Shown here: positions 1 to 5,388 of the stretch, in pieces
Numbering within the stretch: position 1 is the stretch's first letter
How the letters are laid out: every line of letters begins with the position of its first letter
Origin: Oscillospiraceae bacterium
GTDB taxonomy: Bacteria; Bacillota; Clostridia; Oscillospirales; Oscillospiraceae
Direction of reading: 5' to 3'
Assembly: GCA_031261245.1 (NCBI GenBank)
Contig: JAISKU010000189.1
Coordinates: 1 to 8,629 of the forward strand
Length of the DNA stretch: 8,629 bases
The notes under the pieces: generated by a model
What the model saw: only the letters and a program-made list of their open reading frames with translations
Database searches by the model: none
What the model was told of the DNA's origin: nothing
Made by a program: the position numbers and the translations under genes

Positions 1-42
1 TGTGTTGGGAGGATTATTATGGCATTACAGCTTATCCAATAA
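1..42 (+). CDS. Possible 3' end of an upstream gene, or a 7-codon leader peptide
   Basis: Frame 1 is open from the window edge and stops with TAA at 40-42, reading CVGRIIMALQLIQ. The following terminator at 74-101 implies a + strand transcript that finishes here. This could be the tail of the preceding gene. Alternatively, ATG at 19 with GGGAGG at 7-12 (6-nt spacing) could start a leader peptide, MALQLIQ. I recognise no family in so few residues, and the upstream gene may end before the window, so this is a weak call. Confidence 0.25.
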   Translation, partial: CVGRIIMALQLIQ

Positions 43-45
43 GCT
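29..45 (+). other. Perfect 7-bp hairpin over the TAA of the short frame-1 ORF
   Basis: AGCTTAT (29-35) and ATAAGCT (39-45) are perfectly complementary around a 3-base CCA loop. The stem includes the TAA at 40-42. No T-run follows, so it is not a terminator by itself. It sits 28 bases upstream of the terminator stem at 74-101. It could protect a 3' end or be part of a leader, but function is not shown. Confidence 0.45.
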
Positions 46-73
46 CATATCTTTATCCCACAACCCTTTCTTT

Positions 74-101
74 GGGAGCCGTAAGGCTCCCGCTTTTTTT
101 T
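74..101 (+). terminator. Rho-independent terminator upstream of tepA
   Basis: A perfect 7-bp stem, GGGAGCC (74-80) with GGCTCCC (85-91), closes a GTAA tetraloop. It is followed by GC and eight T (94-101). It ends the transcript entering from the left. It also shows that the open frame running back to the window edge is not one long tepA, and it supports the tepA start at 155. Confidence 0.88.
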
Positions 102-154
102 GTGGTGATAATCGCGCGGGAAATGCGCAAGATAGGGCAAAGGGGGGATTTTTC

Positions 155-820
155 TTGCCCGGGGACAAAAAGGAAAGCGAACAGATACGCGAGATGGGCT
201 CCGCCACGCTGCCCGGCGCGCGCGGAAACAACATACACTGCCTCACTATTGTGGGGCAGATCGAGGGGCACCAGCTTCTGCCCGTCGAGACGAAGAGCAC
301 GAAGTACGAGCACGTGATGCCGCAGCTCGCCGCGATTGAGGAGGCGCCGGACATCGACGGGCTTCTCATCCTGCTGAACACCGTCGGCGGCGACATCGAG
401 GCGGGGCTGGGCATCGCGGAGCTGATTGCGGGAATGTCGAAGCCGACGGTGTCGCTCGTGCTCGGCGGAGGACACAGCATAGGCGTTCCGCTCGCCGTCG
501 CGGCGAGGCGGAGCATCATAGCGCCGACGGCGGCGATGACGATTCACCCCGTGAGACTGACGGGGGTCGTGATCGGCGTGTCGCAGACGTATGACTATTT
601 CGCGAAGATTCAGGAGCGGATTGTCGAGTTCGTGACGCGGCGCTCAAGCGTGGAGCGCGAGAGGTTTACCGAGATGATGCTGCGCACCGGGGAGCTCGCC
701 GCCGACGTCGGCACCGTGCTGTACGGCGCGGAGGCGGTCGAGGCGGGGCTGATCGACGAGGTGGGCGGGCTGCGCGACGCGCTCGGCTGGCTGCACGGGG
801 AGATTGGGAGGGGGAGGTGA
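155..820 (+). CDS. tepA: TepA-type ClpP-fold serine protease
   Basis: The product (221 aa) belongs to the ClpP/crotonase-fold TepA family of Firmicutes. In Bacillus subtilis, TepA is described as a translocation-enhancing, signal-peptide-degrading cytoplasmic protease. The N-terminal family segment NNIHCLTIVGQIEGH is at residues 25-39. The nucleophile lies in GGGHSIG (Ser108), the His in MTIHPVRL (His131), and Asp184 aligns with the ClpP triad Asp when counted back from the GLID motif (198-201). The triad therefore looks intact. TTG 155 is chosen because AAGGGGGG at 140-147 is 7 nt upstream and because a terminator sits inside the longer reading frame that starts at GTG 2. Family proteins also begin shortly before the NIHCLT motif. 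In Bacillus the gene lies next to ylzJ and spoIIIE; here it is followed by a repeat region and a MATE gene. No clear promoter was found between 101 and 155; a GATAAT at 107-112 lacks a good -35 box. Confidence 0.92.
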   Translation: MPGDKKESEQIREMGSATLPGARGNNIHCLTIVGQIEGHQLLPVETKSTKYEHVMPQLAAIEEAPDIDGLLILLNTVGGDIEAGLGIAELIAGMSKPTVSLVLGGGHSIGVPLAVAARRSIIAPTAAMTIHPVRLTGVVIGVSQTYDYFAKIQERIVEFVTRRSSVERERFTEMMLRTGELAADVGTVLYGAEAVEAGLIDEVGGLRDALGWLHGEIGRGR

Positions 821-850
821 GCCTGCCGAAGTGCCCCCCCTGTCGGAATG

Positions 851-894
851 CCCCCTCTGTCGCTGCGGCGACATCTCCCCCGCCGAGCGGGGGC
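851..894. repeat. Double-hairpin repeat module, copy A
   Basis: The first stem is TGTCGC (858-863) with GCGACA (868-873) and a TGCG loop. The second is CCCCCGC (877-883) with GCGGGGG (887-893) and a CGA loop. The same module, with minor changes, is at 5331-5377. No T-run follows, so a terminator role is not supported. It resembles REP/BIME-like dispersed palindromic elements. Confidence 0.8.
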
Positions 895-908
895 GATTGA
901 GGGTTCCT

Positions 909-941
909 GTCATTCCGAGGAGCGAAGCGACGAGGAATCCC
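909..941. repeat. TCATTCC...GGAATCC palindromic element (HSEERSDEES signature)
   Basis: ATTCC (912-916) and GGAAT (934-938) flank a GAGCGAAGCGA core. One frame translates as HSEERSDEES and another as RSEATRNP. From memory, these are recurrent spurious peptide signatures of a dispersed bacterial intergenic repeat. The element lies between the double hairpin and the G-rich spacer of copy A and is absent from copy B, so it looks nested within the larger repeat. Confidence 0.75.
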
Positions 942-999
942 GTGCGGGGACGCGTGACGATGAACGCGGGCGGACGGGACGGGGGACGGGGGAAACGGC

Positions 1000-1117
1000 G
1001 GGACGCCGAGGACATCGTCCCCTACGGACGGGGGATGCGGGGACGGAAAAAGGACGGCGGGCGATTGGTAATCGCCCCTACAGGAGGACGATGGGCGGAC
1101 GCGCAATGCGCGCCCCT
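1000..1117. repeat. Three stem-loops sharing a CCCCTAC tail, copy A
   Basis: Three hairpins with different stems end in nearly the same tail. The first, at 1000-1021, has GGGACG with CGTCCC and two mismatched inner pairs. The second, at 1059-1077, has a perfect GGGCGATT/AATCGCCC stem and a GGT loop. The third, at 1096-1116, has a CGCGC/GCGCG core and an AAT loop. Each right arm runs into CCCCTACGG or CCCCTACAGG. The stems vary with both arms changing together while the tail is constant, as expected of an RNA- or DNA-hairpin repeat family. Confidence 0.75.
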
Positions 1118-1182
1118 ACGGACGGGGGCGCGGAGAAAACGATGGGGAGATGGGGAAAACGACGGGCGGCGTGTAATTTTAC

Positions 1183-1211
1183 TTGCTTTTTTCGGTGATT
1201 TTGTGTAATAT
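1183..1211 (+). promoter_or_regulatory. Putative sigma-A promoter for the MATE gene
   Basis: TTGCTT (1183-1188) and TAATAT (1206-1211) are separated by exactly 17 bases in a locally AT-rich patch right after the GC-rich repeats. The expected start of transcription is near 1218, giving a leader of roughly 20 bases with GGAGG before the ATG. Box matches are partial (3/6 and 4/6), so the call rests on spacing, composition and position. Confidence 0.45.
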
Positions 1212-1239
1212 CATAAGAAAAGCGATTGTGGAGGTACAT

Positions 1240-2640
1240 ATGAACGCATCACTTACGGAGGGCAAGGTCAGCCGCCTGCTGATCAGATTTTCACTGCCGT
1301 TTCTTCTGTCGAGCCTGATTCAGACCGCGTACAGCTCCGTGGACATCTTCTTCCTCGGGCGGTTCGCGGCGCCTGAGTCGCTCGCCGGGGCGGCGAACGG
1401 CGCGCCTCTCATTGCGACGGTGGCGAGCCTTTTTATGGGGCTCGCGAGCGGCGGAATGATACTGCTCGGCCAGTTTTACGGGGGCAAGCGCGAGGAGGAG
1501 TCCGCGAGAACAACCGGAAACACAATTTTATTGCAATTTGTAATCGCCATACTGTCAATGACGCTGATTTTCCTGCTCGGAAAGACGTTTATCCGCCTTA
1601 TGGACGTGCCGGTGAGGGTCGAGGGCGCGGCGCTCGGCGCGGACGAGGAGGCGTGGAATTACATGCGGATTTGCATTGTCGGGATAATCTTCAACACGGG
1701 GTACGGCACGATAAGCAGCATACTGCGAGCCCTCGGCAACTCGAAAACCCCGCTGATTTTCGTCGCGATCTCGTGTCTGATGAACATCGTGCTCGACTAC
1801 ATATTCGTCGGGCCGCTGGAGCTCGGCGCGTCGGGCGCGGCGATTGCGACGGTGATCTCCCAGATATGCAGCTTCGGAATCTCGCTTGTCTACATACTGC
1901 GCAAAAAGCTTCCGTACAGGTTCGCGCTGCGCCACATCAGGCCGGACTGGGAGCTTTTGGGCAGGATACTCAAGCTCGGAATTCCGATATCGCTTCAGAC
2001 CGTGCTGAACGTCTTTTCGTTTCTCGTGATCGGCAGGATAATCAACGGCATGGGGCTTTTCGCGGCGGCGGCGAACGGGATTGTGAACAACCTCGTGAAC
2101 TTTTACATGATTATCCCGATGTCTATCGGCTCCGCGCTCAGTGCGATAAGCGCGCAGAATTTCGGCGCGGGCAAGCCGGAGCGGGCGATTTACAGCGCGA
2201 AGCTCGGGATTCTGTTCTCGCTTATTATCGCCGTGCCGTGCACGATTTTCGCGAGTCTGCACCCGACGCCGATTGTGTCGCTGCTGTCCACCGACCCGGA
2301 TGTGATAAGGGCGAGCGCGGAGTTTCTGATTCCGTTCTCGTGGGACTGCCTGTTCGTGAGCTTTGTGTTCTGCGTCAACGGGTTTTTCAACGGCTGCGGC
2401 ATAACGTCGTTCGTGGCGGTGCATGAGACCGTGGCGGCGTTCGCGGTGAGGATTCCGCTGTCGTGGGCGCTCGGGCGGATACCGGGGGCGACGCTGTTTC
2501 ACATCGGGATAGGGACGCCGGCGGCGACGCTCGCCTCCCTCGTGATGTGCGTGATATACTACAAGGTGAAGCTCGCGGGCGGGAAGCTCGCGCGGCTGCG
2601 CGGCGCCGGAGCCGCGCCGGAGATTGACGCGGGAGCATAA
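1240..2640 (+). CDS. MATE-family efflux transporter
   Basis: The 466-aa product is an integral membrane protein of normal MATE length with about 12 hydrophobic segments. MATE carriers export cationic or aromatic compounds in exchange for Na+ or H+. Both family halves are visible. The first carries LRALGNSKTPLIF (162-174), a conserved MN and D (181-186), and GASGAAIATVISQ (196-208). The second-half hallmark is SAQNFGAGKPERA (304-316). The C-terminus (443-466) is a short basic then Gly/Ala-rich tail. ATG 1240 is chosen over the in-frame TTG at 1183 because GGAGG (1230-1234) is 5 nt upstream and the first helix follows at residue 12. The TTG would also overlap the promoter. The substrate cannot be inferred, and no regulator gene is adjacent. 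Whether it is co-transcribed with yabP is open: no terminator is seen in the 52-base gap. Confidence 0.95.
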   Translation: MNASLTEGKVSRLLIRFSLPFLLSSLIQTAYSSVDIFFLGRFAAPESLAGAANGAPLIATVASLFMGLASGGMILLGQFYGGKREEESARTTGNTILLQFVIAILSMTLIFLLGKTFIRLMDVPVRVEGAALGADEEAWNYMRICIVGIIFNTGYGTISSILRALGNSKTPLIFVAISCLMNIVLDYIFVGPLELGASGAAIATVISQICSFGISLVYILRKKLPYRFALRHIRPDWELLGRILKLGIPISLQTVLNVFSFLVIGRIINGMGLFAAAANGIVNNLVNFYMIIPMSIGSALSAISAQNFGAGKPERAIYSAKLGILFSLIIAVPCTIFASLHPTPIVSLLSTDPDVIRASAEFLIPFSWDCLFVSFVFCVNGFFNGCGITSFVAVHETVAAFAVRIPLSWALGRIPGATLFHIGIGTPAATLASLVMCVIYYKVKLAGGKLARLRGAGAAPEIDAGA

Positions 2641-2663
2641 CGCGGCGGCGTCACACATATATT
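2637..2663 (+). promoter_or_regulatory. Possible sigma-E-like promoter for yabP
   Basis: CATATATT (2656-2663) matches 6 of 8 positions of the sigma-E -10 consensus CATACAMT. An ATA core lies at 2637-2639, giving 13 bases of spacing if the -35 box is taken as 2637-2642. The site is about 30 bases upstream of the yabP ATG. In Bacillus, yabP is transcribed by mother-cell sigma-E, which is why I looked. The -35 match is short, so this is tentative. Confidence 0.22.
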
Positions 2664-2689
2664 TGTACAAATCCAAATGTGAGGTGTGA
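2651..2689 (+). promoter_or_regulatory. Palindrome and inverted repeat in the yabP leader
   Basis: ATTTGTACAAAT (2661-2672) is a perfect 12-bp palindrome. It is flanked by CACAT (2654-2658) and ATGTG (2677-2681), and by TCACAC (2651-2656) and GTGTGA (2684-2689), so the symmetry is nested. The right arm overlaps the yabP Shine-Dalgarno GAGGTG (2681-2686). It could be an operator or an RNA structure masking the ribosome site; nothing in the sequence decides between them. Confidence 0.5.
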
Positions 2690-2692
2690 CAT

Positions 2693-2980
2693 ATGCCGTA
2701 TGAAGAAAAGCACGCGCAGAGTTTGCCGCAGCACAACCTGATAATAGAGCAGCGCAACCGCGCCGCGGTGTCCGGCGTGACGGACGTGGAGTCCTTTGAC
2801 GAGAACGAGATAATTATGCAGACGAGCATGGGCGTGCTGTTCGTGCGCGGGACGGGGCTGCGAATCGAGCGGCTTAGTCTCGACACGGGCGACGTGGCCG
2901 TCGAGGGGAGCATCGACAAGCTCGAGTACGAGGACGGGGTGCGCGAGCAGGGCGGCTTTTTCAGCAGGCTCTTCCGTTAG
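2693..2980 (+). CDS. yabP: Sporulation protein YabP
   Basis: The 95-aa protein fits the small YabP/YqfC family, conserved in endospore formers and made during sporulation. Visible family features are the opening QHNLIIEQRNRAAVSGVTDVESFDE (13-37, with Asn15, Gly28 and Phe35) and the hydrophobic strand TSMGVLFVRGTGLRIERL (44-61). The strand VAVEGSIDKLEY (68-79) comes next, then a C-terminal GGFFSRLFR. Length is normal and no signal peptide is present, so the product is probably cytoplasmic or membrane-peripheral. GAGGTG at 2681-2686 lies 6 nt before the ATG. It is followed after 2 bases by yabQ, the usual partner. The upstream neighbour is a MATE gene, where many genomes have an S4-domain gene (yabO). 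Confidence 0.92.
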   Translation: MPYEEKHAQSLPQHNLIIEQRNRAAVSGVTDVESFDENEIIMQTSMGVLFVRGTGLRIERLSLDTGDVAVEGSIDKLEYEDGVREQGGFFSRLFR

Positions 2981-2982
2981 CC

Positions 2983-3615
2983 GTGGAGACGGCGGTTTCC
3001 CACCAGCTCCTCGAGGTGGCGGCGTCGCTCGCCCTCGGCGCGACGGCGGGGGTGCTGTATGATTTTCTGCGCGTCGTGCGCTCAATAGCGCGCTTAAAGC
3101 TCGTCACGGCGCTGTGCGATCTCGTGTTCAGCGCGGCGGCGGGCGTCGCGCTTTTCCTGCTCGGTCTGACGCTCGGCGGAGGTCGGCAGCGGGCGATGCT
3201 CGCCGTCATCGCGGTGCTCGGCTTCGCCGTATATTTTTTCACTCTGTCGCGCGCGGCGCTGTATTTTTTTCGCGGTTTGGCCGACGCGGCGGCGTTTCTC
3301 GTGTGGATTTCGGCGCGTCCGGCGGCATTTTTGCTTAAAATTGTGAAAAAATTCGGAATTTTTGCAAAAAAACTCTTTAATTATAGGCTGAGATGGTATA
3401 TATTCAGAGAGAGACGTATTCTCACACCTCGGGGGAGGCGTCCGAATTTCGCGGAAAGAGGGGGTGCAGCTCGTGAAACGGGCAAGTATAATTACGAAAA
3501 TACTCGTGTTCGCGGTGATCGTATTCCTCGCGTGGAAGCTCGCGGACATGCGGACGGACATAGCGGTGGCGAACGCCTACAGGACGGAGCAGAAGGCGCA
3601 GGTGGTGAAGTTTGA
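2983..3615 (+). CDS. yabQ: Spore cortex biosynthesis membrane protein YabQ, 3' end uncertain
   Basis: YabQ is a polytopic membrane protein needed for cortex formation in Bacillus and placed in the forespore outer membrane. Here the start is GTG 2983, two bases after the yabP stop, with no strong Shine-Dalgarno, which suggests translational coupling. The family N-terminus is clear: a hydrophobic segment ending in LYDFLRVVRSI (25-35). More hydrophobic stretches follow at about 43-65, 71-88 and 92-118, then a basic tail, LLKIVKKFGIFAKKLFNYRLRWYIFRERR (117-145). As assembled, the frame runs on to 3615, so residues 164-210 overlap divIC. Those residues are Gly/Arg/Asp-rich, unlike YabQ, and are simply divIC read in another frame. 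A single missing base near the G-runs at 3431-3435 or 3460-3464 would instead end yabQ at TGA 3474-3476, giving a GTGA overlap with divIC. The true product is therefore probably about 150-165 aa. Confidence 0.83.
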   Translation: METAVSHQLLEVAASLALGATAGVLYDFLRVVRSIARLKLVTALCDLVFSAAAGVALFLLGLTLGGGRQRAMLAVIAVLGFAVYFFTLSRAALYFFRGLADAAAFLVWISARPAAFLLKIVKKFGIFAKKLFNYRLRWYIFRERRILTPRGRRPNFAERGGAARETGKYNYENTRVRGDRIPRVEARGHADGHSGGERLQDGAEGAGGEV

Positions 3616-3739
3616 GCTCGCCATCGACGAGATGAAGCGGCGCATCGACAACAAGGATTCCGACGAGGTGATCGCGGAGATAGCGCGCGCGGAGCTCGGC
3701 CTCGGTCTGCCCGGCGAGGAGACAATAGCCACTAAATAG
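3473..3739 (+). CDS. divIC: Septum formation initiator DivIC/FtsB family protein
   Basis: This 88-aa bitopic membrane protein of the DivIC/FtsB family is a divisome component that partners FtsL and DivIB/FtsQ in septal wall synthesis. A short basic N-terminus (MKRASIITK) leads into one transmembrane helix (about 9-22). A coiled-coil-like stretch (28-60) and the C-terminal motif ARAELGLGLPGEE (71-83) follow; the latter corresponds to the family's LGxxxPGE signature. GTG 3473 is preferred because AGAGGGGG (3457-3464) is 8 nt upstream. An alternative GTG at 3464 would add three residues (MQL) but overlaps that Shine-Dalgarno. The yabP-yabQ-divIC order is conserved in Firmicutes. The start lies inside the assembled yabQ frame. 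Confidence 0.88.
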   Translation: MKRASIITKILVFAVIVFLAWKLADMRTDIAVANAYRTEQKAQVVKFELAIDEMKRRIDNKDSDEVIAEIARAELGLGLPGEETIATK

Positions 3740-3748
3740 AAATATAAT
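3719..3748 (+). promoter_or_regulatory. Possible sigma-A promoter between divIC and the S1 gene
   Basis: A perfect -10 hexamer TATAAT (3743-3748) lies 18 bases downstream of GAGACA (3719-3724), a 4/6 match to the -35 box. Transcription would start near 3755, at the GAGAGGG Shine-Dalgarno (3754-3760). It could give the S1 and AAA genes expression independent of sporulation control. The -35 box is inside the divIC coding sequence. Confidence 0.33.
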
Positions 3749-3774
3749 ACACAGAGAGGGTCAGCAAAAACCAT

Positions 3775-4230
3775 ATGGAGCTTGAAATCGGTTCGGTTAT
3801 GGCCGGGAAGGTCACCGGTATCACAAAGTTCGGCGCGTTCGTGTCTGTCGCGCCGGGGCAGTCGGGTCTTGTGCATATCTCCGAGATTGCCAACACGTAT
3901 GTCAGCGAGGTCTCCGACCACCTGACGGTGGGGCAGGAGGTACAGGTAAAGGTAATAGGGCTTGACGGGGGGAAGATAAACCTCTCAATAAAGGCGACGC
4001 TGCCGCCCGCGCCGAGACAGGCGCGCGAGGGCGGGGGACAGCGGACGTTCGCGCCGCGCCGCAGCACGGGCGGACAGGGCGCGCCCGCGCCGGGCGTTGC
4101 CGTGGCCGAGGCCGCGCGGCAGCCGGAGGATTTTGAGGACAGGTTGCAGCGGTTCATGAAGGATTCCGACAACAAGATGTCGGGTATACGGCAGTTTAAC
4201 GACAAAAAAGGCGGTCGGAGAAGAAAGTAA
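3775..4230 (+). CDS. yabR: S1-domain RNA-binding protein (YabR type)
   Basis: The 151-aa protein has one S1 (OB-fold) domain at residues 1-73: MELEIGSVMAGKVTGITKFGAFV, then GLVHISEIA (31-39), HLTVGQEVQVKVIGLD (49-64) and KINLSIK (67-73). Such domains bind RNA; YabR/YugI-like proteins associate with ribosomes or RNA, but their precise role is not settled. Residues 77-117 are a Pro/Ala/Gly/Arg-rich linker. The end, FEDRLQRFMKDSDNKMSGI (120-138), is a conserved amphipathic segment in clostridial homologues and is followed by a KKGGRRRK tail. ATG 3775 fits the family N-terminus. Its ribosome site GAGAGGG is 14 nt away, longer than usual, so initiation may be modest. The AAA gene starts 3 bases after the stop. 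Confidence 0.87.
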   Translation: MELEIGSVMAGKVTGITKFGAFVSVAPGQSGLVHISEIANTYVSEVSDHLTVGQEVQVKVIGLDGGKINLSIKATLPPAPRQAREGGGQRTFAPRRSTGGQGAPAPGVAVAEAARQPEDFEDRLQRFMKDSDNKMSGIRQFNDKKGGRRRK

Positions 4231-4233
4231 GTA

Positions 4234-5271
4234 ATGGATAAAAACCCGAAGAAGGACTTCGGCGCGCTGAAGCCCTCAAAAAATTATCTCGACAGCCTGT
4301 CCGGTTTTGCCAACCTGCTCGGCACTATCGAACAGGCTGAAAAAGCGGCGCGCGAGCTCGACCGCGAGATAGACGCCGCGACGCCGAAAACGCAGTCGGC
4401 GAGCGCCGCGCCCGCGCCCGTGGCGGAGCCGGACAAGCCTGCGGAGCCGGAGCCGACGGTGGAGGAGCTGCTGGCGCAGCTCGACGCGCTCGTGGGCCTA
4501 AAGACGATAAAGGACAGCGTGCGGAGCCTGATAAACCTCGTAAAGGTGCGCAAGCTGCGTGCGGACGCGGGGCTGCCCGTGCCGCCGATGTCGCTGCACA
4601 TGGTTTTTACGGGCAATCCCGGCACGGGCAAGACGACGGTGGCGCGGATACTCTCCGGGCTGTTTCGGGCGATAGGGGTGCTGTCGAAAGGTCATCTCGT
4701 CGAGACGGATCGCGGCGGGCTCGTCGCGGGGTACGTCGGGCAGACGGCGATAAAGACGGCGGAGGCCGTGAAGTCGGCGCTCGGCGGGATACTGTTCATC
4801 GACGAGGCGTACGCGCTGACTCCGCCGGACGCGCAGAACGATTTCGGGCGCGAGGCGGTGGAGACGCTACTGAAGCTCATGGAGGACAACCGCGACGACC
4901 TCGTGGTGATTGTCGCTGGGTACGATGAGCTGATGGGCAACTTCATCGGGTCGAACCCGGGGCTGGAGTCGCGGTTTAACAGGTATTTTCAGTTCCCCGA
5001 CTACGACGCGGAGGAGCTTTTGGAGATTTTTGAGGGGCTTTGCCGCAAGCACGAGTACGCGCTCGCCGACGGTGCGAGGGAGAGCGCGAAAACGCTGCTG
5101 GACACCGTGTATCTGCTGCGGGGCGACAACTTTGGCAACGCGCGCGACGTGCGGAATCTGTTTGAGGACATCATCGCGGTGCACGCGGACAGGGTTTCGG
5201 CCGTGGAGTCGCCGACGCGCGAGGAGCTCGCGACGGTGATTGCGGAGGATATAGAAAAAGCGGGCGGCTGA
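4234..5271 (+). CDS. AAA+ ATPase of the SpoVK/CbbX family
   Basis: The 345-aa product is a CbbX/SpoVK-type AAA+ ATPase. SpoVK acts in Bacillus sporulation, while CbbX is a Rubisco activase in phototrophs; no Rubisco gene is seen here, so the SpoVK-like reading fits better. Residues 1-45 form a charged region and 46-75 an Ala/Pro/Glu linker. LDALVGLKTIKDSV (83-96) is the usual family entry. Walker A is GNPGTGKT (127-134), the pore-loop region is AGYVGQT (165-171), and Walker B is ILFIDEAYAL (186-195). A sensor-1 strand, VVIVAGY, is at 224-230. The arginine-finger region is NPGLESRFNR (Arg247, Arg250), and the sensor-2-like GNARDVRNLFE is at 301-311. All ATPase motifs look intact. It is 3 bases downstream of the S1 gene with only a weak GGAG (4217-4220), implying coupling. 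Its TGA lies in the loop of the terminator. The target protein is unknown. Confidence 0.9.
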   Translation: MDKNPKKDFGALKPSKNYLDSLSGFANLLGTIEQAEKAARELDREIDAATPKTQSASAAPAPVAEPDKPAEPEPTVEELLAQLDALVGLKTIKDSVRSLINLVKVRKLRADAGLPVPPMSLHMVFTGNPGTGKTTVARILSGLFRAIGVLSKGHLVETDRGGLVAGYVGQTAIKTAEAVKSALGGILFIDEAYALTPPDAQNDFGREAVETLLKLMEDNRDDLVVIVAGYDELMGNFIGSNPGLESRFNRYFQFPDYDAEELLEIFEGLCRKHEYALADGARESAKTLLDTVYLLRGDNFGNARDVRNLFEDIIAVHADRVSAVESPTREELATVIAEDIEKAGG

Positions 5272-5288
5272 GGCCGCCCGGTTTTTTT
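5255..5288 (+). terminator. Terminator over the AAA gene stop codon, probably bidirectional
   Basis: CGGGCGGC (5261-5268) pairs perfectly with GCCGCCCG (5273-5280). The TGAG loop contains the AAA gene's TGA stop (5269-5271). Seven T (5282-5288) follow on the + strand. On the other side, AAAAA (5255-5259) gives a T-run for - strand transcripts. The hairpin can therefore also end guaB transcription that crosses the repeat region. Confidence 0.88.
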
Positions 5289-5330
5289 GTGTTGCCCGCT
5301 CTGTCGGGAAGCCCCCTATGGCGGGAAGGC

Positions 5331-5377
5331 CCCCTCTGTCGCCTGCGGCGACATCTCCCCCGCCGCGCGGGGGCGAT
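5331..5377. repeat. Double-hairpin repeat module, copy B
   Basis: TGTCGCC (5337-5343) pairs with GGCGACA (5347-5353) around TGC. CCCCCGC (5357-5363) pairs with GCGGGGG (5367-5373) around CGC. The module matches 851-894 except for one inserted C, which lengthens the first stem to 7 bp, and a loop change from CGA to CGC. Confidence 0.82.
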
Positions 5378-5388
5378 TTGGGGGACGC

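Larger units (their letters stand above)
821..1182. repeat. Gene-free composite GC-rich stem-loop repeat region (copy A)
   Basis: No credible gene lies between tepA and the MATE promoter. The stretch is a chain of small inverted repeats and G-runs. In order it holds a double hairpin (858-893), a TCATTCC element (909-941), G-rich spacers (968-992), and three stem-loops that each end in CCCCTAC (1000-1021, 1059-1077, 1096-1116). The double hairpin, the G-rich spacer and the GGGACG stem-loop recur in the same order and orientation at 5297-5520. That makes this a dispersed intergenic element, not coding sequence. All short ORFs here are low-complexity (Arg, Gly, Pro rich). Confidence 0.85.

Noticed and set aside
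2..154. N-terminal extension of tepA back to GTG 2
   Set aside because: It would run through a terminator hairpin and T-run, and the added residues do not resemble TepA N-termini. TTG 155 has a good Shine-Dalgarno.
821..1182. Insertion sequence
   Set aside because: There is no transposase frame, no long terminal inverted repeats and no clear target duplication. Only small palindromic modules are seen.
804..1208. 116- and 134-aa open frames in the 821-1239 gap
   Set aside because: They are translations of the stem-loop repeats (including HSEERSDEES). They lack ribosome sites and are low-complexity Arg/Gly.
1555..2919. 454-aa - strand open frame opposite the MATE and yabP genes
   Set aside because: It spans two genes and an intergenic palindrome, is Arg/His-rich and has no hydrophobic or domain pattern. 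It is a shadow frame.
4234..5271. Rubisco activase CbbX as the function
   Set aside because: The family matches, but no Rubisco or Calvin-cycle gene is nearby and the context is sporulation and division genes. SpoVK-like is the safer label.
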